A program made the position numbers and the translations under genes. Below the pieces are notes generated by a model that was not told the origin of the DNA, did not search any database, and saw only the letters and a program-made list of their open reading frames with translations. A stretch of 64,000 bases of DNA from Nitrosomonadales bacterium (GTDB lineage Bacteria > Pseudomonadota > Gammaproteobacteria > Burkholderiales > Gallionellaceae), in assembly GCA_016235045.1 (NCBI GenBank), contig JACRME010000004.1:248001-312000 (forward strand). The letters are read 5' to 3'. Shown here in pieces: positions 33,341 to 41,750 of this stretch; positions within the stretch are counted from its first letter, which is position 1; every line of letters starts with the position of its first letter.

Positions 33341-34564
33341 ATGGCCGCATTCCACTACAACGCGCTAGACGCAGCAGGCAAACCCAGCACCGGCATGATC
33401 GAAGCCGACTCGGCACGGCTCGCCCGTACCCAGTTGCGCGATAAAGGCTTGTTCGTGGTCGAACTGGATGCGCTGTCCGACACGTCCACACAAAAAGGCG
33501 TGCGCAGTTTCAACCTGCCGTTCCGCAAACGCATCCCCCTGTCCGAAGTCAGCCTCATGCTGCGCCAGCTTGCCACGCTGCTGGAAGCCGGATTGCCGCT
33601 GGAGCAGGCGCTGGCCGTATTGATCGAACAGGGCGACAACCCCGCCATGCGCCAGGTGATCGCCGCGATGCGTTCGGAAGTGCTGGCCGGTAACACACTG
33701 GCGCGCGCCATGGACAAGCACAGGGACACCTTCCCCGAGATCCACCGCGCGCTGATCAACGCGGGCGAAGCCTCCGGCGAACTCGCCACGGTAATGGACA
33801 AGCTCGCCAGCTACTCGGAAGCGCAACAGGCGCTGCAACAGAAGATCGGCCTGGCGATGGTGTATCCGGCCATCGTCATCACCGTCGCGGTGCTCGTGGT
33901 CGGCGGTCTGTTGCTGTTCGTGGTGCCGCCCGTGGTGGAGGTGTTCCAGCAAACGCGCCAGGCGATGCCCATTCTCACCCGCGCACTCATTGCGATAAGC
34001 GATTTCCTCACCGCCACCTGGCTGTACCTGATCGCCTTCCTCGTGGCTGGCAGCATCGGTGCTCATCGCGCATTGCAGCAGGAAGCATTGCGCTTCCAGT
34101 TTCATCTCAGGCTGTTGCGCCTGCCCATCGTCGGCAAATTGATCCGCGGCAGCAACACCGCGCGCATGGCCAGCACCTTGTCGATTCTGGTCGGCAGCGG
34201 CGTCGGCCTGCTCACCGCGCTCAACGCCGCCTGCGGCGTGGTCACCAACCTGCCGATGCGCCGGGCGCTGGAAGATGCCGCCACGAAAGTGCGCGAAGGC
34301 GTGACGCTGAGCCGCGCGCTGGCCGCCTCCGGCCTGTTCCCACCGGTGCTGGTGCACCTCATCGCCAGCGGCGAACAGAGCGGTCGCCTCGACACCATGC
34401 TGGATCGCGTCGCCAAACAGCAGACGCAGGAAGTCTCCGGCTTCACCACCGCGCTGACTTCCATCATGGAGCCCTTGCTGATCCTGTTCATGGGCGCGGT
34501 GGTGCTGCTGATCGTGCTGGCGATCCTGCTGCCCATCATCCAGATGAATCAGATGGTTAAGTGA
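33341..34564 (+). CDS. gspF: Type II secretion inner membrane protein GspF
   Basis: A 407-residue platform protein with two T2SSF domains and three membrane helices. The domain motifs are LRQLATLLEAGLPLEQAL (near residue 68) and STLSILVGSGVGLLTALNAA (near residue 280). Helices lie near 170-205, 225-245 and 375-400. Full length for the family, in contrast to the shorter paralogue at 59542-60519. It is separated from gspE by an inserted gene and repeats, so it may have its own promoter. Confidence 0.94.
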   Translation: MAAFHYNALDAAGKPSTGMIEADSARLARTQLRDKGLFVVELDALSDTSTQKGVRSFNLPFRKRIPLSEVSLMLRQLATLLEAGLPLEQALAVLIEQGDNPAMRQVIAAMRSEVLAGNTLARAMDKHRDTFPEIHRALINAGEASGELATVMDKLASYSEAQQALQQKIGLAMVYPAIVITVAVLVVGGLLLFVVPPVVEVFQQTRQAMPILTRALIAISDFLTATWLYLIAFLVAGSIGAHRALQQEALRFQFHLRLLRLPIVGKLIRGSNTARMASTLSILVGSGVGLLTALNAACGVVTNLPMRRALEDAATKVREGVTLSRALAASGLFPPVLVHLIASGEQSGRLDTMLDRVAKQQTQEVSGFTTALTSIMEPLLILFMGAVVLLIVLAILLPIIQMNQMVK

Positions 34565-34667
34565 CCTGACACAAATTCCTCACGCCGCAGCAATATAAAT
34601 TTCATCGGCCTGTTATTTTGGCCGACTAGCCTGTCGCTTCCTTTCTACACTCACTTGGAGGCTTCAG

Positions 34668-37019
34668 ATGGATATGCGCGTGAAAACAATTTACCTGGCA
34701 GTTGCATCGGCCCTTGCCCTGGCGGGATGCGGCGGGGGCAGCAGCAGTTCAACCCCGGCCAGCACTGCGCTAACCGGAATCCTGTCCGACTCTTATGTCA
34801 AAGGCGTGACTTATTCCACCAGCGGCGGCGCCTCCGGCGTTACCGGCACCAACGGCGAATTTACCTACGCGGCAGGAGATACCGTCATCTTCAAAGTCGG
34901 CCAGGCGAATCTGGGGTCCGTGAGCATGAGCAAAACCGCGCTGAGCGACCTGAGCGGAAACAAGGTCGTTCGTCCCAAGGATATCGCCGGCGTGACCGAC
35001 GAGACCGACCAGAAGGCGCTCGCCGTCGCGCAGGTCATCCAGACCGTCGCCGGCGCCTCCACCACCGCCACCAATATCGACGTCAGCGCCAACGCCGGCC
35101 TGCTCACCGCCGCGTCCACCATCGACTCCCTCGCCGCAGCCAACACAGCGCTGACCGGCGCGGGCCTGACACCAACCCCGCTCTCCGATGTCGCGACGCA
35201 TTTGCTGAATGCGCCCGCCAAGGTGAAGTCGGTGAAATTCACGCCGACCGACATCACCGGTTTGTCCGACGCCAACCGCGCGATTGCCTACACCACATCG
35301 AGCGTGGATGTGACCTACACCGACGGCAGCGTGAAGAATTACCCGCTCAGTTTCGTGAACCTGTTCAACAACACCGACACCAACAAGACTGCCGACGGCA
35401 CCGCCGCGGCCGCCGTCCATAACAAGGCCGGAACTGTCCTGAACGAAGTCAACGGCAGCGCCTATATTCCGCAAACCCCGGATGCCAACTCCCTGATTGA
35501 CATCGGCGGCACGCCGTATCTGGTGACGCACTTCGAATACATGAACAACGACAGCGCCGGAACCAACTGGTACGGCAAGCAACCGATGCTGATGACGCTG
35601 GCCAAGCTCAACCAGAGCAGCACCGACGGCAAGTTCAGCGTGGACTCGATCAAGCAGGTCGATTTCTCCGGCGTCAACGGCCTGTGGATCCCGTGTGCGG
35701 GCAGCCGCTCGCCCTGGAACACCCATCTGGGTTCCGAGGAGTATGAGCCGGATGCGCGTTGCGAAGTCGATGCCACCTACGCGGCCATCGCCGGCGGCTC
35801 CTGTGCCGCCATGGAATACACCGCGCGCATGGACGCCTTCCGCGTTGCCTACGGCGAAGCCACCGCGATGCCCTACCAGTATGGCCGCGTACCGGAAGTG
35901 ACCATTGCCGCGAATGGCACAACCACCGTGGAAAAGTGGTACACGCTGGGCCGCATCTCGCGCGAGAAGGTGCAGATGTTCGGAGATTCGCGCACCGCGA
36001 TCCAGGGCGACGACGGCACCTACACCAGCCTGACCATGTTCGTGGCCGACAATCCCGGCGACCTGTCCGCAGGCAGCCTGTTTGCGGCGAAATGGAACCA
36101 GATGTCGCCGGTGGGCACGGACGGCGGCGAGGCCAACTTGTCCTGGATCAAGCTGGGCCATGCCACCCATGCCGAGATCAAGGCCGCGGTCGATGCGGGC
36201 GTGACCTTCAACGACCTGTTCCTGACCTCCACGACTGCGGCAGCCGGATTTACCGCAGTCAAGACCGGACATGAAGTTGCCAAGGTCGAGTACCTGCAAC
36301 TGAAAGCCGGCACGTTCGGCGTGGCGGCAACTCCGATCGCCACGCTGGCCGCCTTCCTGGAAACCCGCCGTTACGCCGCCCTGCTGGGCGCAACGACCGA
36401 GTTCGAGAAATTCGAAGGTGTCGCCTACAACGCCAAGGAGAACAAGGCCTATGCCGCCTTTTCCCGCATGTCGAAAGGCATGGAAGACGTAGCCGCCGAT
36501 CCGGCCAACCACATCCGTATCAAGAAGAATCTCTCCGGCGGCGTTTATGAAATGTCGCTCAAGCCGAACCAGGGGGATTCTTTGGGCGCCGCGATCAACA
36601 GCGACTTCGTGCCGGTTTCCATGAAGGCGATTGTGGTCGGCAAGGACATCACCGCGGACGCAGACGGCAATAAATCGGATTTGAACGGCATCGCCAGCCC
36701 CGACAACCTGTGGTTTTCCGACCGGATGCGCGTGCTGTTCATCGGCGAGGATTCCGGCAACCACGTCAACAACTACCTGTGGGCGTATCACGTCGACACC
36801 GGCAGCCTGGTGCGCATCCTCTCGCTGCCGATGGGTGCCGAATCCACCGGCCTGCAGATCGTGGACAACCTGAACGGCCACGCCTACATCATGAGCAACT
36901 ACCAGCATGCCGGCGACCTGAACGGAACCAACCCGACCGTGCATGCCCGCATCCTGCCGCTGATCAACACCAACAAGGCCGAAGTCGGCTATCTCGGCGG
37001 TTTGCCCGCAATGCACTGA
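34668..37019 (+). CDS. PhoX-like lipoprotein phosphatase (DUF839)
   Basis: A 783-residue lipoprotein with the lipobox LALAGCGGG near residue 20, followed by a Ser/Thr linker. Residues about 250-780 resemble the PhoX/DUF839 alkaline phosphatase fold. The active-site-type motif CAGSRSPWNTHLGSEEYEP corresponds to the CAGG.TPWGTWLT.EE block of PhoX, and NLWFSDRMRVLFIGEDSG fits the late conserved block. GGAGG lies 6 bp before the start. Lying inside the gsp operon, it is a plausible secreted substrate. Catalysis and metal content are inferred. Confidence 0.72.
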   Translation: MDMRVKTIYLAVASALALAGCGGGSSSSTPASTALTGILSDSYVKGVTYSTSGGASGVTGTNGEFTYAAGDTVIFKVGQANLGSVSMSKTALSDLSGNKVVRPKDIAGVTDETDQKALAVAQVIQTVAGASTTATNIDVSANAGLLTAASTIDSLAAANTALTGAGLTPTPLSDVATHLLNAPAKVKSVKFTPTDITGLSDANRAIAYTTSSVDVTYTDGSVKNYPLSFVNLFNNTDTNKTADGTAAAAVHNKAGTVLNEVNGSAYIPQTPDANSLIDIGGTPYLVTHFEYMNNDSAGTNWYGKQPMLMTLAKLNQSSTDGKFSVDSIKQVDFSGVNGLWIPCAGSRSPWNTHLGSEEYEPDARCEVDATYAAIAGGSCAAMEYTARMDAFRVAYGEATAMPYQYGRVPEVTIAANGTTTVEKWYTLGRISREKVQMFGDSRTAIQGDDGTYTSLTMFVADNPGDLSAGSLFAAKWNQMSPVGTDGGEANLSWIKLGHATHAEIKAAVDAGVTFNDLFLTSTTAAAGFTAVKTGHEVAKVEYLQLKAGTFGVAATPIATLAAFLETRRYAALLGATTEFEKFEGVAYNAKENKAYAAFSRMSKGMEDVAADPANHIRIKKNLSGGVYEMSLKPNQGDSLGAAINSDFVPVSMKAIVVGKDITADADGNKSDLNGIASPDNLWFSDRMRVLFIGEDSGNHVNNYLWAYHVDTGSLVRILSLPMGAESTGLQIVDNLNGHAYIMSNYQHAGDLNGTNPTVHARILPLINTNKAEVGYLGGLPAMH

Positions 37020-37194
37020 TACACGCATCGGGTTCCTGCATCTCCCCGCTCCGGCAGCCGAAAGCTGCCGGAGTATTTTCTTTGGTTGAACGTCATCCTG
37101 AATGACCGCCTGCCGCGCGCAAACGGTTTGTTTGCATCTTCCAAAGGCAGATTTGCTAAACTCTGCGCATTCTTCTACTCAAGGACGAAAAACG

Positions 37195-37635
37195 ATGAAA
37201 TCCCGGAACAGTCTGCAACGCAGCCAAGGCTTCACCCTGATCGAATTGATGGTCGTCATCCTCATCATCGGCGTGCTGGCCGCGCTGGTCGTGCCCAAGG
37301 TGATGAGCCGCCCGGACGAGGCGCGCATCACCGCCGCCAAGCACGACATCGCCACCATCTCGCAGGCGCTCAATCTCTACAAACTGGACAACCAGCGCTA
37401 TCCCACCACCGAACAGGGTTTGCTGGCACTGGTAAAAATGCCCACCATCGCCCCCGTCCCCACCAACTGGAAGAGCGAAGGCTATCTGGATCGCGTGCCG
37501 AAAGACCCGTGGGGTTCGCCCTACCAGTACCTGCAACCCGGCGTGCATGGCGCAATCGACATATTCAGCTTCGGCGCGGACCGCGCCAGCGGCGGCGAAG
37601 GCAACGACGCCGACATCGGGTCGTGGCAGGACTGA
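37195..37635 (+). CDS. gspG: Major pseudopilin GspG
   Basis: A 146-residue pseudopilin. The start at 37195 has AAGGA 9 bp before it. The prepilin site is RSQG^FTLIELMVVILIIG (cleavage after residue 12), with the conserved Glu5. The C-terminal half carries the calcium-site region of GspG proteins (GYLDRVPKDPWGSPYQYLQP..GAIDIFSFGAD). It builds the pseudopilus shaft. Confidence 0.96.
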   Translation: MKSRNSLQRSQGFTLIELMVVILIIGVLAALVVPKVMSRPDEARITAAKHDIATISQALNLYKLDNQRYPTTEQGLLALVKMPTIAPVPTNWKSEGYLDRVPKDPWGSPYQYLQPGVHGAIDIFSFGADRASGGEGNDADIGSWQD

Positions 37636-37705
37636 CGTTCCTTCGAACAAGAGTGATTGTTCCTCAGCACTTTTTCCCTCATCCCAACCCCTCTCCCTCT
37701 GGGAT

Positions 37706-37759
37706 AACCAGCGGCTTGGCGGCTTTGCCGCCTGCTCGAATGGCTAGCAGTTCCATCAG
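37706..37759. repeat. Two-hairpin mobile repeat, copy 2
   Basis: A 54-bp unit beginning AACCAGCGG and ending TTCCATCAG, with the hairpin GGCGGC-TTT-GCCGCC. It matches copy 1 at 27439 with paired changes in the stem. It lies between CCCTCTG and CAGAGGG arms, just upstream of the gspH ribosome site. Confidence 0.65.
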
Positions 37760-37778
37760 AGGGATTGAGGGTGGGGGA

Positions 37779-38249
37779 ATGCGCGGCTTCACGCTGCTGG
37801 AAATGCTGGTGGTGCTGGTCGTCGCCAGCATCATGCTCACGGTGGTAACCCTGAACCTGATGCCGAGCGCGCAAACCGTGCTGCGCGAAGAATCGCAACG
37901 CCTCGCCTTCCTGATGGAAAACGGCGCGATGGCCTCGCAGGCAGGCGGTCAACCGCTGGCCTGGTCCGGCACCGGCAACAGCTACCGCTTCTGGCTGCGC
38001 ACCAGGGAAGGCGAATGGGTGCGCATCGAACGCGACAACCTGCTGCACCCGCGCACCCTGCCGGATGCGGTGCGCATCGGCGAAGTCAACTTCAACGGCC
38101 GCCGCCTCGAACCCGGTTCACTGGTCGTGCTCAGTCCCGAACTGTCGGCGAAAGATTTTCGCGTAAGCCTGCATAACAGCGAACTGGTTGCCGATATCGT
38201 CGGCAACGGGCTGGGCAAGGTGGAAGTGGTGGCGGGGAAAACACCATGA
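37779..38249 (+). CDS. gspH: Minor pseudopilin GspH
   Basis: A 156-residue pseudopilin with a very short leader, MRG^FTLLEMLVVLVVASIML. The start at 37779 follows GGGTGGGGGA, which is the end of a palindromic repeat. The C-terminal part is GspH-like, with YRFWLRTREGEWVRIERDN. It overlaps gspI by 4 bp. It helps form the pseudopilus tip complex. Confidence 0.9.
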   Translation: MRGFTLLEMLVVLVVASIMLTVVTLNLMPSAQTVLREESQRLAFLMENGAMASQAGGQPLAWSGTGNSYRFWLRTREGEWVRIERDNLLHPRTLPDAVRIGEVNFNGRRLEPGSLVVLSPELSAKDFRVSLHNSELVADIVGNGLGKVEVVAGKTP

Positions 38250-38704
38250 ACATACTTGGCTCGACAAACCTGACATCCCCTCTCCCTTGCAGGGAGAGGG
38301 CTAGGGAGAGGGTAGAAACGCCACCAACCCCGCGTCCCACTTGCCGTGGCTTCACCCTCCTCGAAGTCCTCGTCGCCCTCTTCATCCTCGCCATCACCAT
38401 GGCCGCCGTATCCCGCACCGCCAGTTCCAGCATCCAGCACGTCGATGCCCTGCGCACCCGCGTCATCGCCGACTGGGTGGCGCAGAACCGATTGGCGACG
38501 CATCAGGCGCGCGGCGACTACCCGCAACCCGGCATCCAGACCGGCAGCGAAGAACAGGCGGGGCAAACCTACCCGTGGCAGGAAGAAATCATCGCCACCC
38601 CCAACCCCACCATGCGCCGCATCATCGTCAACGTGTATGCGCCGGAGGATACGAAGCATTCGTTGCGCGAGTTGACCGGGTATCTGGTGCAGAATCCGCG
38701 ATGA
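38246..38704 (+). CDS. gspI: Minor pseudopilin GspI with repeat-extended leader
   Basis: A 152-residue pseudopilin. The cleavage site is TCRG^FTLLEVLVALFILAITM, at residue 34, so the leader is unusually long. Residues about 11-23 (SPLPCRERARERV) are encoded by a CCCTCTCCC palindrome that elsewhere is intergenic. No in-frame start codon lies closer to the site. The mature part is normal GspI (VNVYAPEDTKHSLRELTGYL). It nucleates the tip complex with GspJ and GspK. Confidence 0.88.
   Translation: MNILGSTNLTSPLPCRERARERVETPPTPRPTCRGFTLLEVLVALFILAITMAAVSRTASSSIQHVDALRTRVIADWVAQNRLATHQARGDYPQPGIQTGSEEQAGQTYPWQEEIIATPNPTMRRIIVNVYAPEDTKHSLRELTGYLVQNPR
38278..38312. repeat. CCCTCTCCC palindrome inside the gspI leader
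   Basis: CCCTCTCCC-TTGCA-GGGAGAGGG followed by CTA and a second GGGAGAGGG. Lies in frame within gspI. Confidence 0.8.
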
Positions 38705-38829
38705 GGAAGACATGGAGATTTTCCTGACAAATGATTGGGATACAGGTGCATATCCCTGCCGCATCGATCGAATATCCGGATAAGTTTTCGCGTATTGACT
38801 TTGATGTTTATCAGGGTCAACCTTAAAAC

Positions 38830-38847
38830 GTTGATGTATCCATCAAC
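38830..38847. promoter_or_regulatory. GTTGATG-N4-CATCAAC dyad upstream of the small lipoprotein
   Basis: A perfect 7-bp dyad about 30 bp before the lipoprotein start, in an AT-rich gap (38705-38877) after gspI. It may be an operator or hairpin. TTGACT near 38796 could be a -35 box; the -10 is unclear. Confidence 0.4.
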
Positions 38848-38877
38848 AACGATTTACGTTACAGGAAGGGGGCTGTC

Positions 38878-39027
38878 ATGAAACTCTGCTTGCGAATGAT
38901 CGTTGTCGCGTTGCTCGTCGCACTCACCGGTTGCGGAGGGGAGGGAGGCGGTGGCGGCACGACGTCTGGTGACACGACCTGCACGTGGGATAGTTCGACC
39001 TGGGACAACTGTAAATTGGGGAATTGA
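38878..39027 (+). CDS. 49-residue lipoprotein within the T2SS operon
   Basis: A short gene with a very strong ribosome site (AGGAAGGGGG) 6 bp before the ATG. The signal peptide ends in the lipobox ALTGC at residue 19. The mature peptide of about 30 residues has a Gly-rich start and the motif CTWDSSTWDNC, which could form a disulfide hairpin. No family is recognised. It lies between gspI and the repeat protein, so it may be a pilotin-like helper or a cargo lipoprotein; both are guesses. Confidence 0.6.
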   Translation: MKLCLRMIVVALLVALTGCGGEGGGGGTTSGDTTCTWDSSTWDNCKLGN

Positions 39028-39095
39028 AACCCGAATTGGGTAAGCTGCCGCCGGTTGCATTATGTTGATAACCGATAGCACGAGGAGGAATAGCC

Positions 39096-40061
39096 ATGAG
39101 CAAGAGAAGAAACAGGAATATCCGTACATCGCCGTTGCCGCAACCCCAGCCCCCGAACCGGCTCGCACGCTTCAAGCCCAGCCGCGCCCAGATCGTAAGC
39201 GGCGCACTGATCTTTTCTGCCGGGATGCTGGCCTTCGCGGTCGTGCCCAACAGCTTCACCGTCGGCACCACCATCAGTTCGGCGGCGATGAATGACAATT
39301 TCAGCGCGCTCGATGCGCGCATCGCGCTGCTCGAAGCCAAGCTCGCCAGCGTTACCAACGAAACCGTCAACGGCCAGCCGACGGTGCGCTTCACCGGCGT
39401 GAACGTGCAGGTGGTGAACGGCTTGAACGCCACCGCCACCGCCAACGGCAGCGGCAACCTGATTGTCGGTTACGACGAGGCGCTTGACACCGGCACCCCC
39501 CGTTGCACGATCGGCACCGATCCTGTGAGCGGCGTGATCGTCGTTGATGAGACAGCGTGCACTGCCGCCGGCGGCAGTTGGCTTATCAGCTTCAAGACCG
39601 GTTCGCACTATATCGTGAGCGGCAGCCAGAACAATTACTCGCGCTGGGGCGGTTTCTTGGCCGGAAATGGGAACACCAGCAACTACGACTATGCCAGCGT
39701 GAGCGGGGGGCAGTTCAACATCGCCAGCGGCCAGTACGCCAGCGTGAGCGGGGGACAGTTCAACACTGCCAGCGGCCAGTACGCTAGCGTGAGCGGGGGA
39801 CAGGGCAACACCGCCAGCGGCCAGTACGCTAGCGTAAGCGGGGGACAGGCCAACACCGTAAGCAGCAGCTTCGCCAGCGTGAGCGGAGGCCGGTCTAACA
39901 CCGCCAGCGGCGAATACGCCAGCGTGAGCGGGGGCCGGTCTAACACCGCCAGCGGCCACTGGGCCAGCGTGAGCGGGGGACAGGGCTGCACCACCGCCGT
40001 GACCTACAAATGGACCGTCGGCGGGTTGACTGCGGGTTGCAGCGCGACCTTGGGCAACTGA
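39096..40061 (+). CDS. Exported protein with seven 15-residue ASVSGG repeats
   Basis: A 321-residue protein. A basic N-terminus (residues 1-30) is followed by one hydrophobic segment (about 33-52) that may be a signal anchor. Next comes a short coiled segment (NFSALDARIALLEAKLASV). Residues 199-303 hold seven repeats of the type YASVSGGQ.NTASGQ, resembling the beta-roll repeats of YadA-like heads. A terminal region with two cysteines follows. GAGGAGG precedes the start. Likely a surface fibre or secreted protein, placed among gsp genes as possible T2SS cargo. Confidence 0.7.
   Translation: MSKRRNRNIRTSPLPQPQPPNRLARFKPSRAQIVSGALIFSAGMLAFAVVPNSFTVGTTISSAAMNDNFSALDARIALLEAKLASVTNETVNGQPTVRFTGVNVQVVNGLNATATANGSGNLIVGYDEALDTGTPRCTIGTDPVSGVIVVDETACTAAGGSWLISFKTGSHYIVSGSQNNYSRWGGFLAGNGNTSNYDYASVSGGQFNIASGQYASVSGGQFNTASGQYASVSGGQGNTASGQYASVSGGQANTVSSSFASVSGGRSNTASGEYASVSGGRSNTASGHWASVSGGQGCTTAVTYKWTVGGLTAGCSATLGN
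39690..40004 (+). repeat. Seven 45-bp in-frame tandem repeats
   Basis: Each unit encodes 15 residues beginning [YFW]ASVSGG. The copies differ mainly at residues 8-11 and 15. The period is a multiple of three and all copies stay in frame, so this is protein structure rather than a CRISPR or satellite. Confidence 0.95.
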
Positions 40062-40130
40062 GGGATGCGGACTGCGAACCCGTCTTTTCGGCAGCCAGCG
40101 CGGTGGTCATGCGATAAGCAGCGGACTCTG

Positions 40131-40170
40131 CGCAGTAACGGCGTTCAGGCGACTGGGCGCCGTTACTGCG
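40131..40170. terminator. 13-bp perfect hairpin upstream of gspJ
   Basis: CGCAGTAACGGCG (40131-40143) and CGCCGTTACTGCG (40158-40170) pair perfectly around a 14-nt loop. No T run follows. It lies between the repeat protein and gspJ and may cause partial termination or protect mRNA. Confidence 0.5.
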
Positions 40171-40197
40171 TGCGTTATCCACGATGACAAGGCCCAC

Positions 40198-40836
40198 ATG
40201 AAACTGAACGACTGCGGTGCCAACCCCGCACGGCAGCACCCTCTTTGCGGTGGTTTCACCCTCATCGAACTGCTAGTCGCACTGTTCGTGTTCGCCATTT
40301 TGGCCGTGACCGCCTATCGCGGCCTGAATGCGGTGACGCAGACGCGCGCGCATCTCGATCAGGAGACGCGCAAGTGGCAGGCCCTGGAGCGCTTCTTTGC
40401 GCGGCTGGACGGCGAGACGGCGCAGGTGTTGCAGCGTCCGGTGCGCACTGCGAACGGTGCGGAGGCGCCCGCCTGGGTGGGCACGCCTTCGGCCACGGGC
40501 AGCTTGGAAGATGTGCAACTCGCGTTCACGCGCAACGGCGGTTTCGATGCCGAGGGGGCGCCGCTGCCGCCGCAGCGCATCGGTTATCGTTTGCGCCAGG
40601 ACAAGCTGGAGTTGTTGCGCTGGACTGCGCTGGACAGCGCCCCGTACAATGCGCCGTCGGTGGATACGGTGCTGGATAACGTGGGCGAATTCAATCTGCG
40701 CTACCTGACCAGCCGCATGCAATGGGAAACGCAGTGGCCGCCGAAGATCGCCGACCAGGCGCTGCCAAAAGGGGTGGAGGTGGTGCTGGTGTTGAAGAGC
40801 GGCGAGAAATTGACGCGGTTTTTTTCGCTGCAATGA
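40198..40836 (+). CDS. gspJ: Minor pseudopilin GspJ
   Basis: A 212-residue pseudopilin with prepilin site LCGG^FTLIELLVALFVFAIL after a 19-residue leader. The C-terminal domain is GspJ-like (VEVVLVLKSGEKLTRFFSL). It overlaps gspK by 4 bp. With GspI and GspK it forms the pseudopilus tip. Confidence 0.92.
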   Translation: MKLNDCGANPARQHPLCGGFTLIELLVALFVFAILAVTAYRGLNAVTQTRAHLDQETRKWQALERFFARLDGETAQVLQRPVRTANGAEAPAWVGTPSATGSLEDVQLAFTRNGGFDAEGAPLPPQRIGYRLRQDKLELLRWTALDSAPYNAPSVDTVLDNVGEFNLRYLTSRMQWETQWPPKIADQALPKGVEVVLVLKSGEKLTRFFSLQ

Positions 40837-41750
40837 ATAGCAATACGCAACGCGGCGTGGCCCTGGTGATGGTGCTGCTGATCGTGGCCATGGCCACCAC
40901 CATCGCCGCGTTCATGGCGCAGCAGCAGGGTTTCTGGCAGCGCGAAATGGAGAACGGGCGCGACCGGGCGCAGGCGCGGCGCATTGCCGAAGCGGGCATT
41001 GACTGGGCGCGCGCGGTGCTGGCGGACGATGCGGCGATTAACCAGTCCGACAACGCCAAGGAAATGTGGGCAATGAAATTGCCCGCCATTCCGGTGGAGG
41101 GCGGCGAGGTGCAGGGCACCATTTACGACCAGCAGGGATTGTTCAACCTGAATAATCTGGTGCGCAACGGCACGGTGAGCGCCATCGACTTGGCGCGCTT
41201 CCAGCGCCTGCTGGCCGCGCTGGGCCTGCCGCAGGAACTGGGCGGCGCCTTGGCGGACTGGATGGATACCAACAGCGAGGTCGCGGCGAACGGGGCGGAA
41301 GACGAGTACTACACGAACCTCGCCAAGCCCTACCGTTGCGCCAACCGGCAGCTTTCCGACATCGGCGAACTGTCGTGGGTGAAGGGTTTCGATGCCAGCA
41401 TCATCAAACGGCTGGAACCGTTTGTGAGCGTGTTGCCGGAATCGAATACGGCAGTGAATGTAAACTTCGCCCCGCCGGAGGTGTTAATGGCGATACTGCC
41501 GGGATTGACATTGCAGGATGCGCGGCAGATCGTGACGCAGATCAAGACCACGCCGTTCAAGAGCACGGCGGAATTTACACAACAACTCCCCAGAAGCGTA
41601 ATACAGGACAGCACGATGAACCTTAGCGTAAGCACCCAATATTTCATGGTCACCGGCTATGCCACCCAAGGCGACGGTGCTTCGGCGGCACATACGTTGT
41701 TGAAGCGCAGCAACATGTGGGCAACCCAAGTCAGAAAGAGTTTGCAATGA
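40833..41750 (+). CDS. gspK: Tip pseudopilin GspK
   Basis: A 305-residue pseudopilin. The ATG at 40833 overlaps the gspJ stop. The leader site is QRG^VALVMVLLIVAMATTIA and, as usual for GspK, position 5 is not Glu. The large alpha domain contains LARFQRLLAALGLPQELGGAL and DWMDTNSEVAANGAEDEYYT. GspK caps the pseudopilus and limits its length. Confidence 0.93.
   Translation: MNSNTQRGVALVMVLLIVAMATTIAAFMAQQQGFWQREMENGRDRAQARRIAEAGIDWARAVLADDAAINQSDNAKEMWAMKLPAIPVEGGEVQGTIYDQQGLFNLNNLVRNGTVSAIDLARFQRLLAALGLPQELGGALADWMDTNSEVAANGAEDEYYTNLAKPYRCANRQLSDIGELSWVKGFDASIIKRLEPFVSVLPESNTAVNVNFAPPEVLMAILPGLTLQDARQIVTQIKTTPFKSTAEFTQQLPRSVIQDSTMNLSVSTQYFMVTGYATQGDGASAAHTLLKRSNMWATQVRKSLQ

Noticed and set aside
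34668-37019. The 783-residue lipoprotein considered as a multihaem outer membrane cytochrome
   Set aside because: It contains no CxxCH motif; the CAGSRSPW block fits PhoX-type phosphatases.
34770-37028. A 752-codon open frame antisense to the PhoX-like gene
   Set aside because: It mirrors the codon structure of a GC-rich gene, has no ribosome site and no recognisable domain, and the sense frame has a lipobox and PhoX motifs.
39690-40004. Tandem repeat considered as a CRISPR or satellite
   Set aside because: Units are 45 bp with no unique spacers and all remain in one frame encoding 15-residue protein repeats.
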